Below, piece by piece: positions 48,767 through 55,888 of a stretch of DNA of 64,000 nt. The translations under genes were made by a program, and so were the position numbers. Below the pieces are notes generated by a model. It worked only from the letters and a program-made list of their open reading frames with translations, ran no database searches and was not told where the DNA came from. Within the stretch, counting starts at the first letter, position 1. Each line of letters starts with the position of its first letter. The stretch is from Butyricicoccus_A sp963588905 (GTDB lineage: Bacteria; Bacillota; Clostridia; Oscillospirales; Butyricicoccaceae), in NCBI GenBank assembly GCA_963588905.1, contig CAVAJF010000017.1, positions 1 through 64,000 on the forward strand. Reading direction: 5' to 3'.

Positions 48767-50140
48767 TCAGCAAAATGTCTTGGCAATGATGGTTGCGACC
48801 TGCTCGCGAGTGCTGTTGGTGTGCGGAGACAGCAACAATTTGTTGCCGTTTCGGATACCGGAAATAATGCCGTTGGAGACTGCCCAGTTCATCGCAGGGC
48901 GTGCCCAGCTCGATACCTGATTGGCATCTGCAAAATATTTCTTGACCAGAGTATCCGAGACGTTCGGACTGCCGCAATAGTGATACAGCATGACGATGAG
49001 CTGCTCACGGGTAATCGCGTCATTAGGCTTAAATTCGTTTTTGCTTACACCGGAAGTAATGCGCTGCTGGTATGCCCATGTGACAGCCTGATGATACCAC
49101 GTGGAGGAAGACACATCACGGAACGGCGTTTGACCGGAAACCGCAGGTCTTCCTGCCAGTGCGTACAAAACCTGCACACTTTCTGCGCGCGTTAAGGTTT
49201 TATATGGCTGGAAGGTGTCACCGCTGGTGCCGCGCATATAGTTGGCGCTGTATACCTGCTCAATATATGGCGTAGACCATCTGGAAGCGGACACATCGGT
49301 AAAAATACGCGATACCGACTGATCGACATAATCTTCAAATTGTGCCATCGTGGTAGAGCGATGCATACGATAGCGGGGAATGGTATAGAACGCATCGGAA
49401 ATCTTCCAGCGATTACCGCCTGCACAGATGCCAAAATGATAATATTTGGCTGCGATAGACAGAGTGGTGTTGGTGTAACCGCCCTCCGGATACGTGAGAG
49501 CAAACGGACTTTTGCCGGTGATTTCACGGATTTGCCGCTGCGATTCCTTCATCTCATATTCCTGCTGTGATGCACTCAGCTTTGTCATATTCGCATGAGA
49601 GAGAGAATGGCTCTGGATCGAAACAATGCCGCTGTCTGACAGCTCTTTGATTTGTTCGCGCGTCATCATGTGCTGTCTGTCCAGACCATTTGGAAACACG
49701 AAAAATGTCGCCTTCATGCCAAATTCCTTGAGCATAGGATAGACCGTCGTGTAATTGTCTGCATAGCCGTCGTCAAACGTTAGCAGAACCGGCTTGGGAT
49801 ACCGCTCTAAGTGGTCTAAATCCTCAAAGGTGATGGTCTGATAGCCGTGATCTTTGAGATATTGCAGCTGCTGGCGAAATACAGAGGGAGAGGTAAACAT
49901 TTCTCGGCTGCCCCAAATGTCATCGGAAATCAAATGATACATGAGGACAGGAACCGAACGCTTTCTTTGAATGTCTGATTTTTTCAGCCCGTAAGACTGC
50001 TGGATACTGTCAGATACGGAGAATTGAGCAGAATCCGGCGCAGGATTTTCTGTGGTTTCCAGAGCAAACGCAGACGCAGAGAGCAGGACACTGGCAGACA
50101 GCAAAACAGAGGCTGAACGCAGGAACTTTCGATTATCCAT
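48767..50140 (-). CDS. SLH-anchored polysaccharide deacetylase
   Basis: A 457-residue exported enzyme. A signal peptide occupies ~1-28 (SVLLSASVLLSASAFA). The NodB deacetylase domain has VPVLMYHLISDD, LLTFDDGYADNY (catalytic Asp pair), IQSHSLSHANM (H-x-x-x-H) and the TYPEGGYTN motif. Three S-layer-homology repeats follow from ~280 (FTDVSASRWSTPYIEQ; FRDVSSSTWYHQAVTW; FADANQVSSWARPAMNW). It probably deacetylates peptidoglycan while attached to the wall. ATG 50140 is chosen (7 bases after AAGGAGG); ATG 50146 is too close. Confidence 0.92.
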   Translation of the reverse strand: MDNRKFLRSASVLLSASVLLSASAFALETTENPAPDSAQFSVSDSIQQSYGLKKSDIQRKRSVPVLMYHLISDDIWGSREMFTSPSVFRQQLQYLKDHGYQTITFEDLDHLERYPKPVLLTFDDGYADNYTTVYPMLKEFGMKATFFVFPNGLDRQHMMTREQIKELSDSGIVSIQSHSLSHANMTKLSASQQEYEMKESQRQIREITGKSPFALTYPEGGYTNTTLSIAAKYYHFGICAGGNRWKISDAFYTIPRYRMHRSTTMAQFEDYVDQSVSRIFTDVSASRWSTPYIEQVYSANYMRGTSGDTFQPYKTLTRAESVQVLYALAGRPAVSGQTPFRDVSSSTWYHQAVTWAYQQRITSGVSKNEFKPNDAITREQLIVMLYHYCGSPNVSDTLVKKYFADANQVSSWARPAMNWAVSNGIISGIRNGNKLLLSPHTNSTREQVATIIAKTFC

Positions 50141-50142
50141 AC

Positions 50143-50430
50143 TCATGCCTCCTTGTAATCGATAGAAGCGCGAGAGATACGATGTTCTTTGCCGATCTGC
50201 GCCACAGCGAGATGACGCGGGTCTTTTTGATAAAGCGCGAGATCTGCCAAAGAATCGAACTTGACAACAAGAACGGCATTGAAATCATTGGCTTCATTAC
50301 AGCTTTCATAGGCTTTGATGTATCGGATCTGCGGAATAACGCCGTCTAGTGCGTTGAGACCGTCAATAAACTGACGTCTCAGATCATCTGAGCCATCATC
50401 GAATTTCCACATAGCAACGTGTGTAATCAT
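50143..50430 (-). CDS. Dabb (stress-responsive A/B barrel) domain protein
   Basis: A 95-residue single-domain protein. MITHVAMWKFDDGSDDLRRQFIDGLNALDGVIPQIRYIKAYESC has the typical ThV-x-x-xF opening, and DFNAVLVVKFDSLADLALYQKDPRHLAVAQIG has the usual Y-x-x-H-P/xH-x-x-V-A pattern. Function in bacteria is unclear. ATG 50430 follows AAAGGAAG. It lies upstream of the SLH deacetylase, a few bases away, probably one operon. Confidence 0.88.
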   Translation of the reverse strand: MITHVAMWKFDDGSDDLRRQFIDGLNALDGVIPQIRYIKAYESCNEANDFNAVLVVKFDSLADLALYQKDPRHLAVAQIGKEHRISRASIDYKEA

Positions 50431-50606
50431 GATCAAACTTCCTTTCCCCAATGGGTTAGTTGTACAGTACAAACTTAGTGTACCATGAAACCGCAGTCGG
50501 AACAATGGGAAAAAACATTAAGAAATATTAAGATTTTCAAAAGGGGCTAGGGATATTCGAGAAAGTGAGGGGATATAGCAGTTTCTTCCAGCTGTTTTGA
50601 CAGAAT

Positions 50607-50638
50607 AAAAAATATCCCGACCGGCTTTGCAGATCGGG
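50607..50638 (+). repeat. direct repeat, left copy, flanking a toxin-antitoxin-like locus
   Basis: AAAAAATATCCCGACC, then GGCTTTGCAGATCGGG; identical to 51062-51093 except one base. It is a copy of the terminator of the Bax-inhibitor gene. Confidence 0.85.
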
Positions 50639-50657
50639 GAGTTGCGTATAAATCATA

Positions 50658-50686
50658 TTGACATTATTTCGGTGACAATGTATAAT
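50658..50686 (+). promoter_or_regulatory. promoter of the antitoxin-like RNA
   Basis: Consensus TTGACA (50658-50663), 17-base spacer and consensus TATAAT (50681-50686). Confidence 0.8.
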
Positions 50687-50692
50687 AAAAAT

Positions 50693-50808
50693 GTGGAAAC
50701 CAGACGGTTGCCACGTGAAATAGTCATACTTTAGTTATTGAGAGTTGGCGCTCTCAACACAAATGAGTGAGCTATCTGTTAGAGGCAGACGGCTCACTTT
50801 TTTTTCAT
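50693..50808 (+). ncRNA. candidate type I antitoxin RNA
   Basis: About 115 nt from a perfect promoter to a terminator (GTGAGC...GCTCAC then eight Ts, 50766-50804). It begins GTGGAAACCAGACGGTTGCC, which can fold on itself. Its 3' end overlaps the 3' end of a hydrophobic peptide gene on the other strand, the layout of txpA/ratA and bsrG/SR4. A second hairpin (TTGAGAG / CTCTCAA) lies at 50738-50757. Confidence 0.65.
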
Positions 50809-50895
50809 GGTGATGATCTTTACAATCAAATCAATCACAGCGAGAAGCAATCCTGCCGCACCGATACTGATGCTCAGCAGTTCATAAAGTGTCGT
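50794..50895 (-). CDS. BsrG/TxpA-like membrane peptide, type I toxin candidate with ACG start
   Basis: 33 codons: TTLYELLSISIGAAGLL, then LAVIDLIVKIITMKKK. One hydrophobic helix and a Lys tail resemble BsrG (which opens MTVYESLM). GGAGG lies exactly 8 bases upstream of codon 1, but that codon is ACG (complement of 50893-50895) where ATG is expected. The frame is open further upstream, with an in-frame GTG inside the Shine-Dalgarno and ATGs at longer distance. The gene may be weakened, silenced or started unusually. Confidence 0.6.
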   Translation of the reverse strand, partial: TTLYELLSISIGAAGLLLAVIDLIVKIITMKKK

Positions 50896-51006
50896 ATGTA
50901 TCACCTCCGGCGAGAAGATTTCCCGCAAGAGCTGTATACAAGCCTCCATTCCGCTCTGGCGGGATGACAGGCAACCGTCTTTTACCGTTCCGATATGAAA
51001 AATCGG

Positions 51007-51016
51007 TGGTTTCCAC
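51007..51016 (-). repeat. inverted copy of the antitoxin RNA 5' end in the toxin leader
   Basis: GTGGAAACCA (complement of 51007-51016) and, 27 bases further on, GACGGTTGCC (complement of 50970-50979) on the minus strand. The same two words are contiguous at 50693-50712 on the plus strand, so both RNAs begin with shared sequence. Confidence 0.75.
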
Positions 51017-51023
51017 GCAGAAT

Positions 51024-51052
51024 ATTGTAAATGGATTGCCAAGTTCTGTCAA
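51024..51052 (-). promoter_or_regulatory. promoter of the toxin-like peptide mRNA
   Basis: Minus strand: TTGACA (complement of 51047-51052), 17-base spacer, TACAAT (complement of 51024-51029). The mRNA leader to the peptide would be about 120 nt. Confidence 0.75.
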
Positions 51053-51061
51053 GTTTGGCAC

Positions 51062-51099
51062 AAAAAATATCCCGACCTGCTTTGCAGATCGGGATATTT
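51062..51099 (-). terminator. terminator of the Bax-inhibitor gene and right copy of the direct repeat
   Basis: AATATCCCGA...TCGGGATATT stem with T-run on the minus strand. Positions 51062-51093 match 50607-50638 with one difference. Confidence 0.88.
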
Positions 51100-51110
51100 T
51101 GCTTTTGCGC

Positions 51111-51812
51111 TTAGTTGTTGCGGTTTCCGAACAGGCGGAGCAGGTACAGGAACAAATTGATGAAGTCCAAGTACAGCTGCAATGCCGACATAATGGATGC
51201 CTTTTGCAGAAGCTCCGGATTGCTGGAATAGTACGCGTAGTTTCTGCGAATCATCTGGGTGTCATAGGCAGTAAAGCCAAGGAAGATGACAATGCCGACC
51301 AGACACATACCGGTGTTCATGCCCGGAATAAAGATAGACAGAATCATCATAGCGATGAGTGCCACCAGACCAAACATCAGAACCGGCCCGATGCGGGACA
51401 AATCTGCCTTGGTCACATAACCGTAAATTGCCATGACGCCGAAATACAAAGAGGTCATCGCAAAGACAACAATCAGAGATTCCAAGCTGTAAACCGCCAA
51501 AATCGTGCTGAATGTCACGGCATTGAGCAGTGCATAAACAAAGAACAGCATTCGAGCCGTTGCAACCGGAATCTTGTGCAGGCGGGCGGAAAAATAAATG
51601 ACCACACCCAATTCGACCAGTGCCAGTACAAACGGCAGCAAACCGTTCATTGCGGTGCACAGCGGAATATAAAATCCGGTAAAATAGATTGCCGCCGCAG
51701 CGACAAAGGTTGTCAAAAGTCCAAGGAACATCCAGCCGTATGTTTTGGCCGTGTAGGAGGCGATGGAGTCGCGGCTTTCGCCGAACGACGAATAGTCATA
51801 GCCCTGATTCAT
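51111..51812 (-). CDS. Bax inhibitor-1/YccA family membrane protein
   Basis: A 233-residue protein with seven membrane helices. It opens SRDSIASYTAKTYGWMFLGLLTTF and has the family segment GIVIFLGFTAYDTQMIRRNYAYY (the conserved Y-D-T-Q), with SALQLYLDFINLFLYLLRLFG at the end. Bacterial members are pH-sensitive calcium-leak channels or FtsH-associated modulators. ATG 51812 follows GGAAAGGAGGG; the longer frame to 52112 runs into the ClC gene. Confidence 0.93.
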   Translation of the reverse strand: MNQGYDYSSFGESRDSIASYTAKTYGWMFLGLLTTFVAAAAIYFTGFYIPLCTAMNGLLPFVLALVELGVVIYFSARLHKIPVATARMLFFVYALLNAVTFSTILAVYSLESLIVVFAMTSLYFGVMAIYGYVTKADLSRIGPVLMFGLVALIAMMILSIFIPGMNTGMCLVGIVIFLGFTAYDTQMIRRNYAYYSSNPELLQKASIMSALQLYLDFINLFLYLLRLFGNRNN

Positions 51813-52002
51813 ATGGACCCTCCTTTCCAAATCATCTGTTTTGATGTGATGTATATTATACTGCATTTGGCAAGAAATGTACAGAAAGTTCGTGAAACAA
51901 TTCTGTATACTTTTTGTGAACAAAGGTTTACAATAAAGGACAGGATTTTGTGTGTATAGAAACGGGTATCCAATCGGTGTGACAGAAGGTGAGTGCTGCA
52001 CA

Positions 52003-53580
52003 ATGAAAAACAGAACAATGGACGCCAAGCGTATCGTGAGCCGATATGGTTCCCTGCGCACGCTGCTCGTCGTTGAGGGTCTGCTTGTCGGTATATTTGC
52101 CGGTCTAGTCACGTCCTTCTATCGGTATCTGCTCGACCGCGCGGATGACATTCGCAATGCGGCGATCAGCTTTTGCAGCGGAAATCCGATGCGTATGCTG
52201 GGGTGGTTTGGCGTACTGGTCGTGCTGGCTGTGCTGGTGACCTTGCTGCTCAAATGGGAGCCAATGATTTCCGGCTCCGGTATTCCGCAGGTGGAAGCGG
52301 AATTGATGGGATATATTCGGCCATGCTGGTGGCGCGTGATTTTGGGCAAGGTTGCGGCAGGCTTTTTGTGCATTGTCGGTGGTTTGTCGCTCGGCAGAGA
52401 AGGCCCATCCGTACAGCTCGGCGGCATGGCGGGCAAGGGAATCTCGCGCGGACTCAAACGATTCCGCCTAGAAGAGCATTTTCTCATTACCTGCGGTGCG
52501 TCTGCCGGACTTTCCGCGGCATTTAATGCGCCGCTCGCCGGTGTTATGTTCGCACTGGAGGAAATTCATAAGAATTTCTCTGCGATGGTGCTGTTGTCGT
52601 GCATGGCGGCCTCTCTTGTGGCAGATTATATCTCCAGCGGTTTGTTTGGCATGGAGCCGGTATTTACCTTCCAGTTTGCCGGTATGATCCCGTTGCGCGG
52701 CTATGCGTATATTTTGATTCTGGGCGTACTGTGCGGGGTGCTCGGTGCGGTACATAATGCGGGAATGCTTGGCGCACAGACCTTATACAAAAAACTGGGC
52801 TTTTTGCCGCAGGTGTGCCGCATTCTTATTCCGTTTTTGATTGCCGGTGTACTTGGCTTTATCATGCCGGAACTGCTCGGCGGCGGTCATCATATGGTGT
52901 CTATGTTGTATGTCGAAAATCCGCAGTTTGGCTTGCTCGTCACGATTGTTGTCGTGAAGTTTTTGTTTTCTGCCGCTAGCTTTGGCTCGTCCGCACCGGG
53001 CGGCACGCTGGTCCCGCTGCTCGTGCTCGGCGCATTTATCGGCGGCGCATACGGCAGTGCCGTTGTGGATTGGTTCGGTTTTGACCGCGATTTTGCGACC
53101 AATCTCGTTATCATTGCGATGGCGGCGTTTTTTGCGGCAATCGTCCGCGCGCCGGTGACCGGTATTGTGCTGATTTCCGAACTGACTGGCAGCTTTTCTC
53201 ATTTGCTGTCGCTGTCTACAGCGGCACTTGTCGCATATGTTGTCGCAGAGGCGCTGCGCAGCAAGCCGTTCTTTGAGCATTTGACCGAGCGTTTTTTGGA
53301 AGGTCAAAAGGGAAAAGTCATTGTCAAAGGCACGGCAAAAAAATCCATCATTACCTCTGTCATTGAAGAGGGAAGTGAAGCGGATAACTGCATGATTCAG
53401 GATTTGGGCTTGCCGTCCTCGTGCTTGGTTGTATCTGTGACCCGCGGTGCAGAGGAGTTAATTCCGCGCGGCAAATTAAAGCTTAAAGCGGGCGATACGC
53501 TAGCGACTATGGTCAGTGAACGCGATTTGGCAGCGATGGAATCGGTACTCAAGCACAAAGTGACCTTTGAGGAGACATAA
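52003..53580 (+). CDS. ClC-family chloride/proton antiporter with RCK-C domain
   Basis: A 525-residue transporter. The three anion-filter motifs are present: GSGIPQVEAEL, GREGPSVQLGG (with the gating Glu in R-E-G) and, in place of G-x-F-x-P, GGTLVPLLVLGAFIGGAYG. About 12 helices are followed by a C-terminal ~75-residue TrkA-C/RCK-C domain (VVSVTRGAEELIPRGKLKLKAGDTLATMVSERD), which senses ions or nucleotides in other channels. The gating Glu suggests an exchanger, but the third motif has Leu for Phe. ATG 52003 after AAGGTGAG. Confidence 0.92.
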   Translation: MKNRTMDAKRIVSRYGSLRTLLVVEGLLVGIFAGLVTSFYRYLLDRADDIRNAAISFCSGNPMRMLGWFGVLVVLAVLVTLLLKWEPMISGSGIPQVEAELMGYIRPCWWRVILGKVAAGFLCIVGGLSLGREGPSVQLGGMAGKGISRGLKRFRLEEHFLITCGASAGLSAAFNAPLAGVMFALEEIHKNFSAMVLLSCMAASLVADYISSGLFGMEPVFTFQFAGMIPLRGYAYILILGVLCGVLGAVHNAGMLGAQTLYKKLGFLPQVCRILIPFLIAGVLGFIMPELLGGGHHMVSMLYVENPQFGLLVTIVVVKFLFSAASFGSSAPGGTLVPLLVLGAFIGGAYGSAVVDWFGFDRDFATNLVIIAMAAFFAAIVRAPVTGIVLISELTGSFSHLLSLSTAALVAYVVAEALRSKPFFEHLTERFLEGQKGKVIVKGTAKKSIITSVIEEGSEADNCMIQDLGLPSSCLVVSVTRGAEELIPRGKLKLKAGDTLATMVSERDLAAMESVLKHKVTFEET

Positions 53581-53581
53581 T

Positions 53582-54094
53582 ATGCATGTAACACATTCGT
53601 TTGGGGCGTGGTTTGATGCGCAGTCCCGTGTGTTGATTTTGGGTACGATGCCATCTCCCAAGTCGCGGGAAGCAGGATTTTATTATGCGCATCCACAAAA
53701 CCGCTTTTGGCGGGTTCTGCCGATGCTGTATGGAGAACAACCGCTGGTCGGAGATATTCCCAAGCAAAAAGAATTTCTCACGCGGCACCACATTGCGCTG
53801 TGGGATGTGCTGGACAGCTGTGATATAGAGGGCGCATCCGATGCATCCATCCGCAATCCGGTTCCGAATCACATGCGTGATATTCTCGACCATGCACCGA
53901 TTGAAGCGATCTTTTGCACGGGACAGAAAGCGGGTGCGCTGTACAAGCGGTATTGTCAGAAAGAATGCGGTATACAGGCACAAGTGCTGCCGTCTACGTC
54001 TCCGGCGAACTGCGCCGTCAAGCTGGAACAATTATTGGAGCGCTATGCTGTCATTCGACAAATCACAGATAGGAGTAACAAAACAAATTTATGA
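53582..54094 (+). CDS. UDG-superfamily DNA-deoxyinosine glycosylase
   Basis: A 170-residue enzyme. VLILGTMPSPKSREAGFYYAHPQNRFWRVLPML gives motif 1 (G-T-M-P-S, active-site loop) and the Y-x-H-P-x-N-x-F-W block typical of the Mug/deoxyinosine glycosylase branch. STSPANC is the late motif (S-T-S-P-A). It removes deaminated bases (hypoxanthine or uracil) from DNA. ATG 53582 starts 1 base after the ClC stop. Its end overlaps the next gene by 4 bases. Confidence 0.9.
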   Translation: MHVTHSFGAWFDAQSRVLILGTMPSPKSREAGFYYAHPQNRFWRVLPMLYGEQPLVGDIPKQKEFLTRHHIALWDVLDSCDIEGASDASIRNPVPNHMRDILDHAPIEAIFCTGQKAGALYKRYCQKECGIQAQVLPSTSPANCAVKLEQLLERYAVIRQITDRSNKTNL

Positions 54095-54825
54095 TTCATA
54101 CGATTCTTTGGGCGATTTATTTTATTTTGTATTTGATTATCGTATCCCCAATGCGGGCATATTATGCACATCAAATCAAAAAAGGCAATAGAGAAAAGGT
54201 ACAAGCGGGGATTGACCGCATGGTACATAATTGGGCGCACCGTCTGCTGTGGGCAGCCGGTGCAAAGGTCATTGTAGATGGCAAAGAAAACATTCCACAG
54301 GGAACGGCAGTATTTGTGTCCAATCACCAGAGTGATTTTGATATTCCGGTCATTTTGGCGTGTGTCGGTCAGCCGCGTGCTCTGATGGCAAAGGTTTCTC
54401 TGGCAAAAGTGCCGGGGCTGCGCTCGTGGATGGATCTGCTGCAATGTGTGTATGTCGATCGTGAGGACGAAAAGCAGGCGGTGCGCGCGTTGATGGATGC
54501 GACGCGATTGGTCAAGAGCGGCGTTTCTATGACGATTTTTCCGGAGGGAACCCGCAGCAAAGGCGGTCCGGTCAAGGAATTTAAGGGCGGCGCCTTTCGT
54601 GCGGCAACTAGCGCAAAGGTACCAGTCGTACCGGTCACAATTGATGGTTCGTTCCATTTGCTGGAGGAACGCTACCGCATTCATTCCGGTACGGTGCATG
54701 TCACGATTCACAAGCCGATTGAAACAGCCGGTATGAGCCGACAGGAAGTGCGTGAGCTGCCGGAGCGTGTGCGCGAAGAGGTCTTGTCTGTGATGGACGA
54801 AAAATATCGCGGAGAAGGAGAATAA
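54091..54825 (+). CDS. plsC: 1-acyl-sn-glycerol-3-phosphate acyltransferase
   Basis: A 244-residue membrane-bound acyltransferase. An N-terminal hydrophobic helix (LWAIYFILYLIIV) precedes block I NHQSDFDIPV (N-H-x-S-x-x-D, a variant of NHxxxxD), block III TIFPEGTRSKGGPVKEFKGGAF and block IV VVPVTI. It adds the second acyl chain in phosphatidic acid synthesis. It overlaps the glycosylase stop (ATGA) and is followed 3 bases later by the FakA-M-like gene. Confidence 0.93.
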   Translation: MIHTILWAIYFILYLIIVSPMRAYYAHQIKKGNREKVQAGIDRMVHNWAHRLLWAAGAKVIVDGKENIPQGTAVFVSNHQSDFDIPVILACVGQPRALMAKVSLAKVPGLRSWMDLLQCVYVDREDEKQAVRALMDATRLVKSGVSMTIFPEGTRSKGGPVKEFKGGAFRAATSAKVPVVPVTIDGSFHLLEERYRIHSGTVHVTIHKPIETAGMSRQEVRELPERVREEVLSVMDEKYRGEGE

Positions 54826-54828
54826 ACC

Positions 54829-55089
54829 ATGAAAGAAACGACAGAATATCGCTATGATACGCAGCTTCTCATTGAGGGCGAAAATTTGGATGAGGACGCG
54901 ATTAACGATTATTTTACAGAGCATTTTCAAGGTGACTGCCTGCTGGCAGTTGGAGATGAGGAATTGATTAAGATTCATTTCCATACCAATGAACCGTGGA
55001 AGGTGCTGGAATATTGTCGTTCGCTCGGTGAAATTTTCGATATTGTTGTTGAGGATATGGACCGTCAGTCGAGAGGATTAAAAGGATAA
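54829..55089 (+). CDS. free-standing FakA/YloV middle-domain-like protein, 86 aa
   Basis: YRYDTQLLIEGENLDEDAINDYFTEHFQGDCLLAVGDEELIKIHFHTNEPWKVLEYCRSLGEIFDIVVEDM is like the segment after the DAK2/L domain of fatty-acid kinase FakA (E-GD-L-V-V-G-D-x-x-L-I-K-V-H-x-H-T). In FakA that domain bridges the ATP domain and the FakB partner. Here it is alone, with no kinase domain, 3 bases after plsC. It may help hand acyl-phosphate to PlsC or bind DegV/FakB; inference only. Confidence 0.75.
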   Translation: MKETTEYRYDTQLLIEGENLDEDAINDYFTEHFQGDCLLAVGDEELIKIHFHTNEPWKVLEYCRSLGEIFDIVVEDMDRQSRGLKG

Positions 55090-55097
55090 CAAACGAA

Positions 55098-55137
55098 AAC
55101 TGCCTGCCGGAGCAATTCGGCGAGCAGTTTTTTTTGT
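55098..55137 (+). terminator. intrinsic terminator
   Basis: AACTGC...GCAGTT outer stem with inner CCG/CGG pairing and eight Ts, after the FakA-M-like gene. Confidence 0.8.
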
Positions 55138-55154
55138 TTCTTTTGAAAAAAGTG

Positions 55155-55183
55155 TTGACAAAGGCAGAAAGCTGTGTTAATAT
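55155..55183 (+). promoter_or_regulatory. strong promoter of the tRNA operon
   Basis: TTGACA, 17-base spacer, TAATAT, followed by AAACAAGTCGCTGAGAG. The same promoter and first 17 downstream bases recur at 63955-64000. Confidence 0.85.
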
Positions 55184-55227
55184 AAACAAGTCGCTGAGAG
55201 ATGCGGCGGATGAATGAGACGCGGTAC

Positions 55228-55303
55228 GCTGGTGTAGCTCAGTTGGTAGAGCAGCTGATTTGTAATCAGCAGGTCGGGGGTTCAAGTCCGTCCACCAGCT
55301 CCA
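55228..55303 (+). tRNA. tRNA-Thr (anticodon TGT)
   Basis: A complete cloverleaf: acceptor GCTGGTG/CACCAGC, D-arm AGCTCAGTTGGTAGAGC, anticodon loop TTTGTAA within CTGAT...ATCAG, T-arm GGGGGTTCAAGTCC, encoded CCA. Confidence 0.97.
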
Positions 55304-55323
55304 CGATTTTAAGAAGTAAATAT

Positions 55324-55408
55324 GGGAGGTTTCCCGAGTGGCCAAAGGGGGCAGACTGTAAATCTGTTGTCAACGACTTCGGTGGTTCGAATCCACCACC
55401 TCCCACCA
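55324..55408 (+). tRNA. tRNA-Tyr (anticodon GTA)
   Basis: A class II tRNA with a long variable arm (TTGTCAACGACTTC region). Acceptor stem GGGAGGT/ACCTCCC, anticodon loop CTGTAAA, T-arm GGTGGTTCGAATCCACC, encoded CCA. It lies 20 bases after tRNA-Thr. Confidence 0.97.
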
Positions 55409-55463
55409 AGAGACAGAGTATCGAAAGGTGCTCTGTTTTTCTTTTACTCTCAAGATTTAGAAT
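55388..55463 (+). repeat. tRNA-Tyr 3' end plus terminator, first copy
   Basis: It starts in the T-loop (CGAATCCACCACCTCCCACC), continues through CCA and the terminator ACAGAG...CTCTGTTTTT (55413-55440), and ends near GATTTAGAA. The second copy lies 156 bases downstream. Confidence 0.85.
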
Positions 55464-55469
55464 AGGAGC

Positions 55470-55536
55470 AATGGATTCGAAAGCCGGCTCTTGGCAACAT
55501 GCTGGATGCATGTTGCAACCGGCGTGGCTTTTCCGC
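55470..55536. repeat. long palindrome between the two tRNA 3' copies
   Basis: GCCGG...GCAACATGC / GCATGTTGC...CCGGC forms a long imperfect hairpin, flanked by GGATTCG on the left and CGAATCC at the second copy. Confidence 0.7.
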
Positions 55537-55543
55537 AGAAAAG

Positions 55544-55619
55544 CGAATCCACCACCTCCCACCAAGAGACAGAGTATCGAAAGGTACTCTGTTTTTTCTT
55601 TTACTTTCAAGATTTAGAA
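55544..55619 (+). repeat. tRNA-Tyr 3' end plus terminator, second copy
   Basis: The same ~75 bases as 55388-55463 with three small differences. The rest of a tRNA is absent, so this is an orphan 3' end. Confidence 0.85.
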
Positions 55620-55620
55620 A

Positions 55621-55875
55621 AAAGCCTTCCTCTTTGAGGAAGGTGGCACGGCGTAAGCCGTGACGGAAGGAGCAGCACGCGAACAAGTCTGTATCAGATT
55701 TCCTCTGATTCGTCAGGGCTAGCTGGTTGCTCCCTCAGTCTTGCCGCGAAGCGGCAATCCAGCTCCCTCACGAGGGAGCCTAGCCCTCTCTGTCGCTGCG
55801 CGACATCTCTCCCAAAGGGAGAGACAAGTTTAGCCTGTGCGTAAGAGAAAAGCCTTCCTCGTGGAGGAAGGCTGA
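55621..55875. repeat. interspersed palindromic repeat (MITE-like)
   Basis: A ~255-bp non-coding block framed by the hairpins CCTTCCTC-TTT-GAGGAAGG (left) and GCCTTCCTC-GTG-GAGGAAGGC (right). Inside are further palindromes: CACGGC/GCCGTG, GCTCCCTC...GAGGGAGC, CTCTCCC/GGGAGAG and TTGCCGCGAAGCGGCAA. The right-hand hairpin followed on the minus strand by TTTTC also serves as terminator for the hydrolase gene. Frames called across it are not genes. The type resembles repeats common in gut Firmicutes. Confidence 0.7.
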
Positions 55876-55888
55876 GCGTATCTATTTT

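Noticed and set aside
55388..55619. A two-repeat CRISPR-like arrangement
   Set aside because: Only two copies, 75 bp long, containing tRNA sequence and a terminator; no array, leader or cas genes.
55201..55686. Frames across the tRNA genes and the duplicated 3' end
   Set aside because: They run through tRNA and palindromic repeats and repeat the same residues because of the DNA repeat; not coding.
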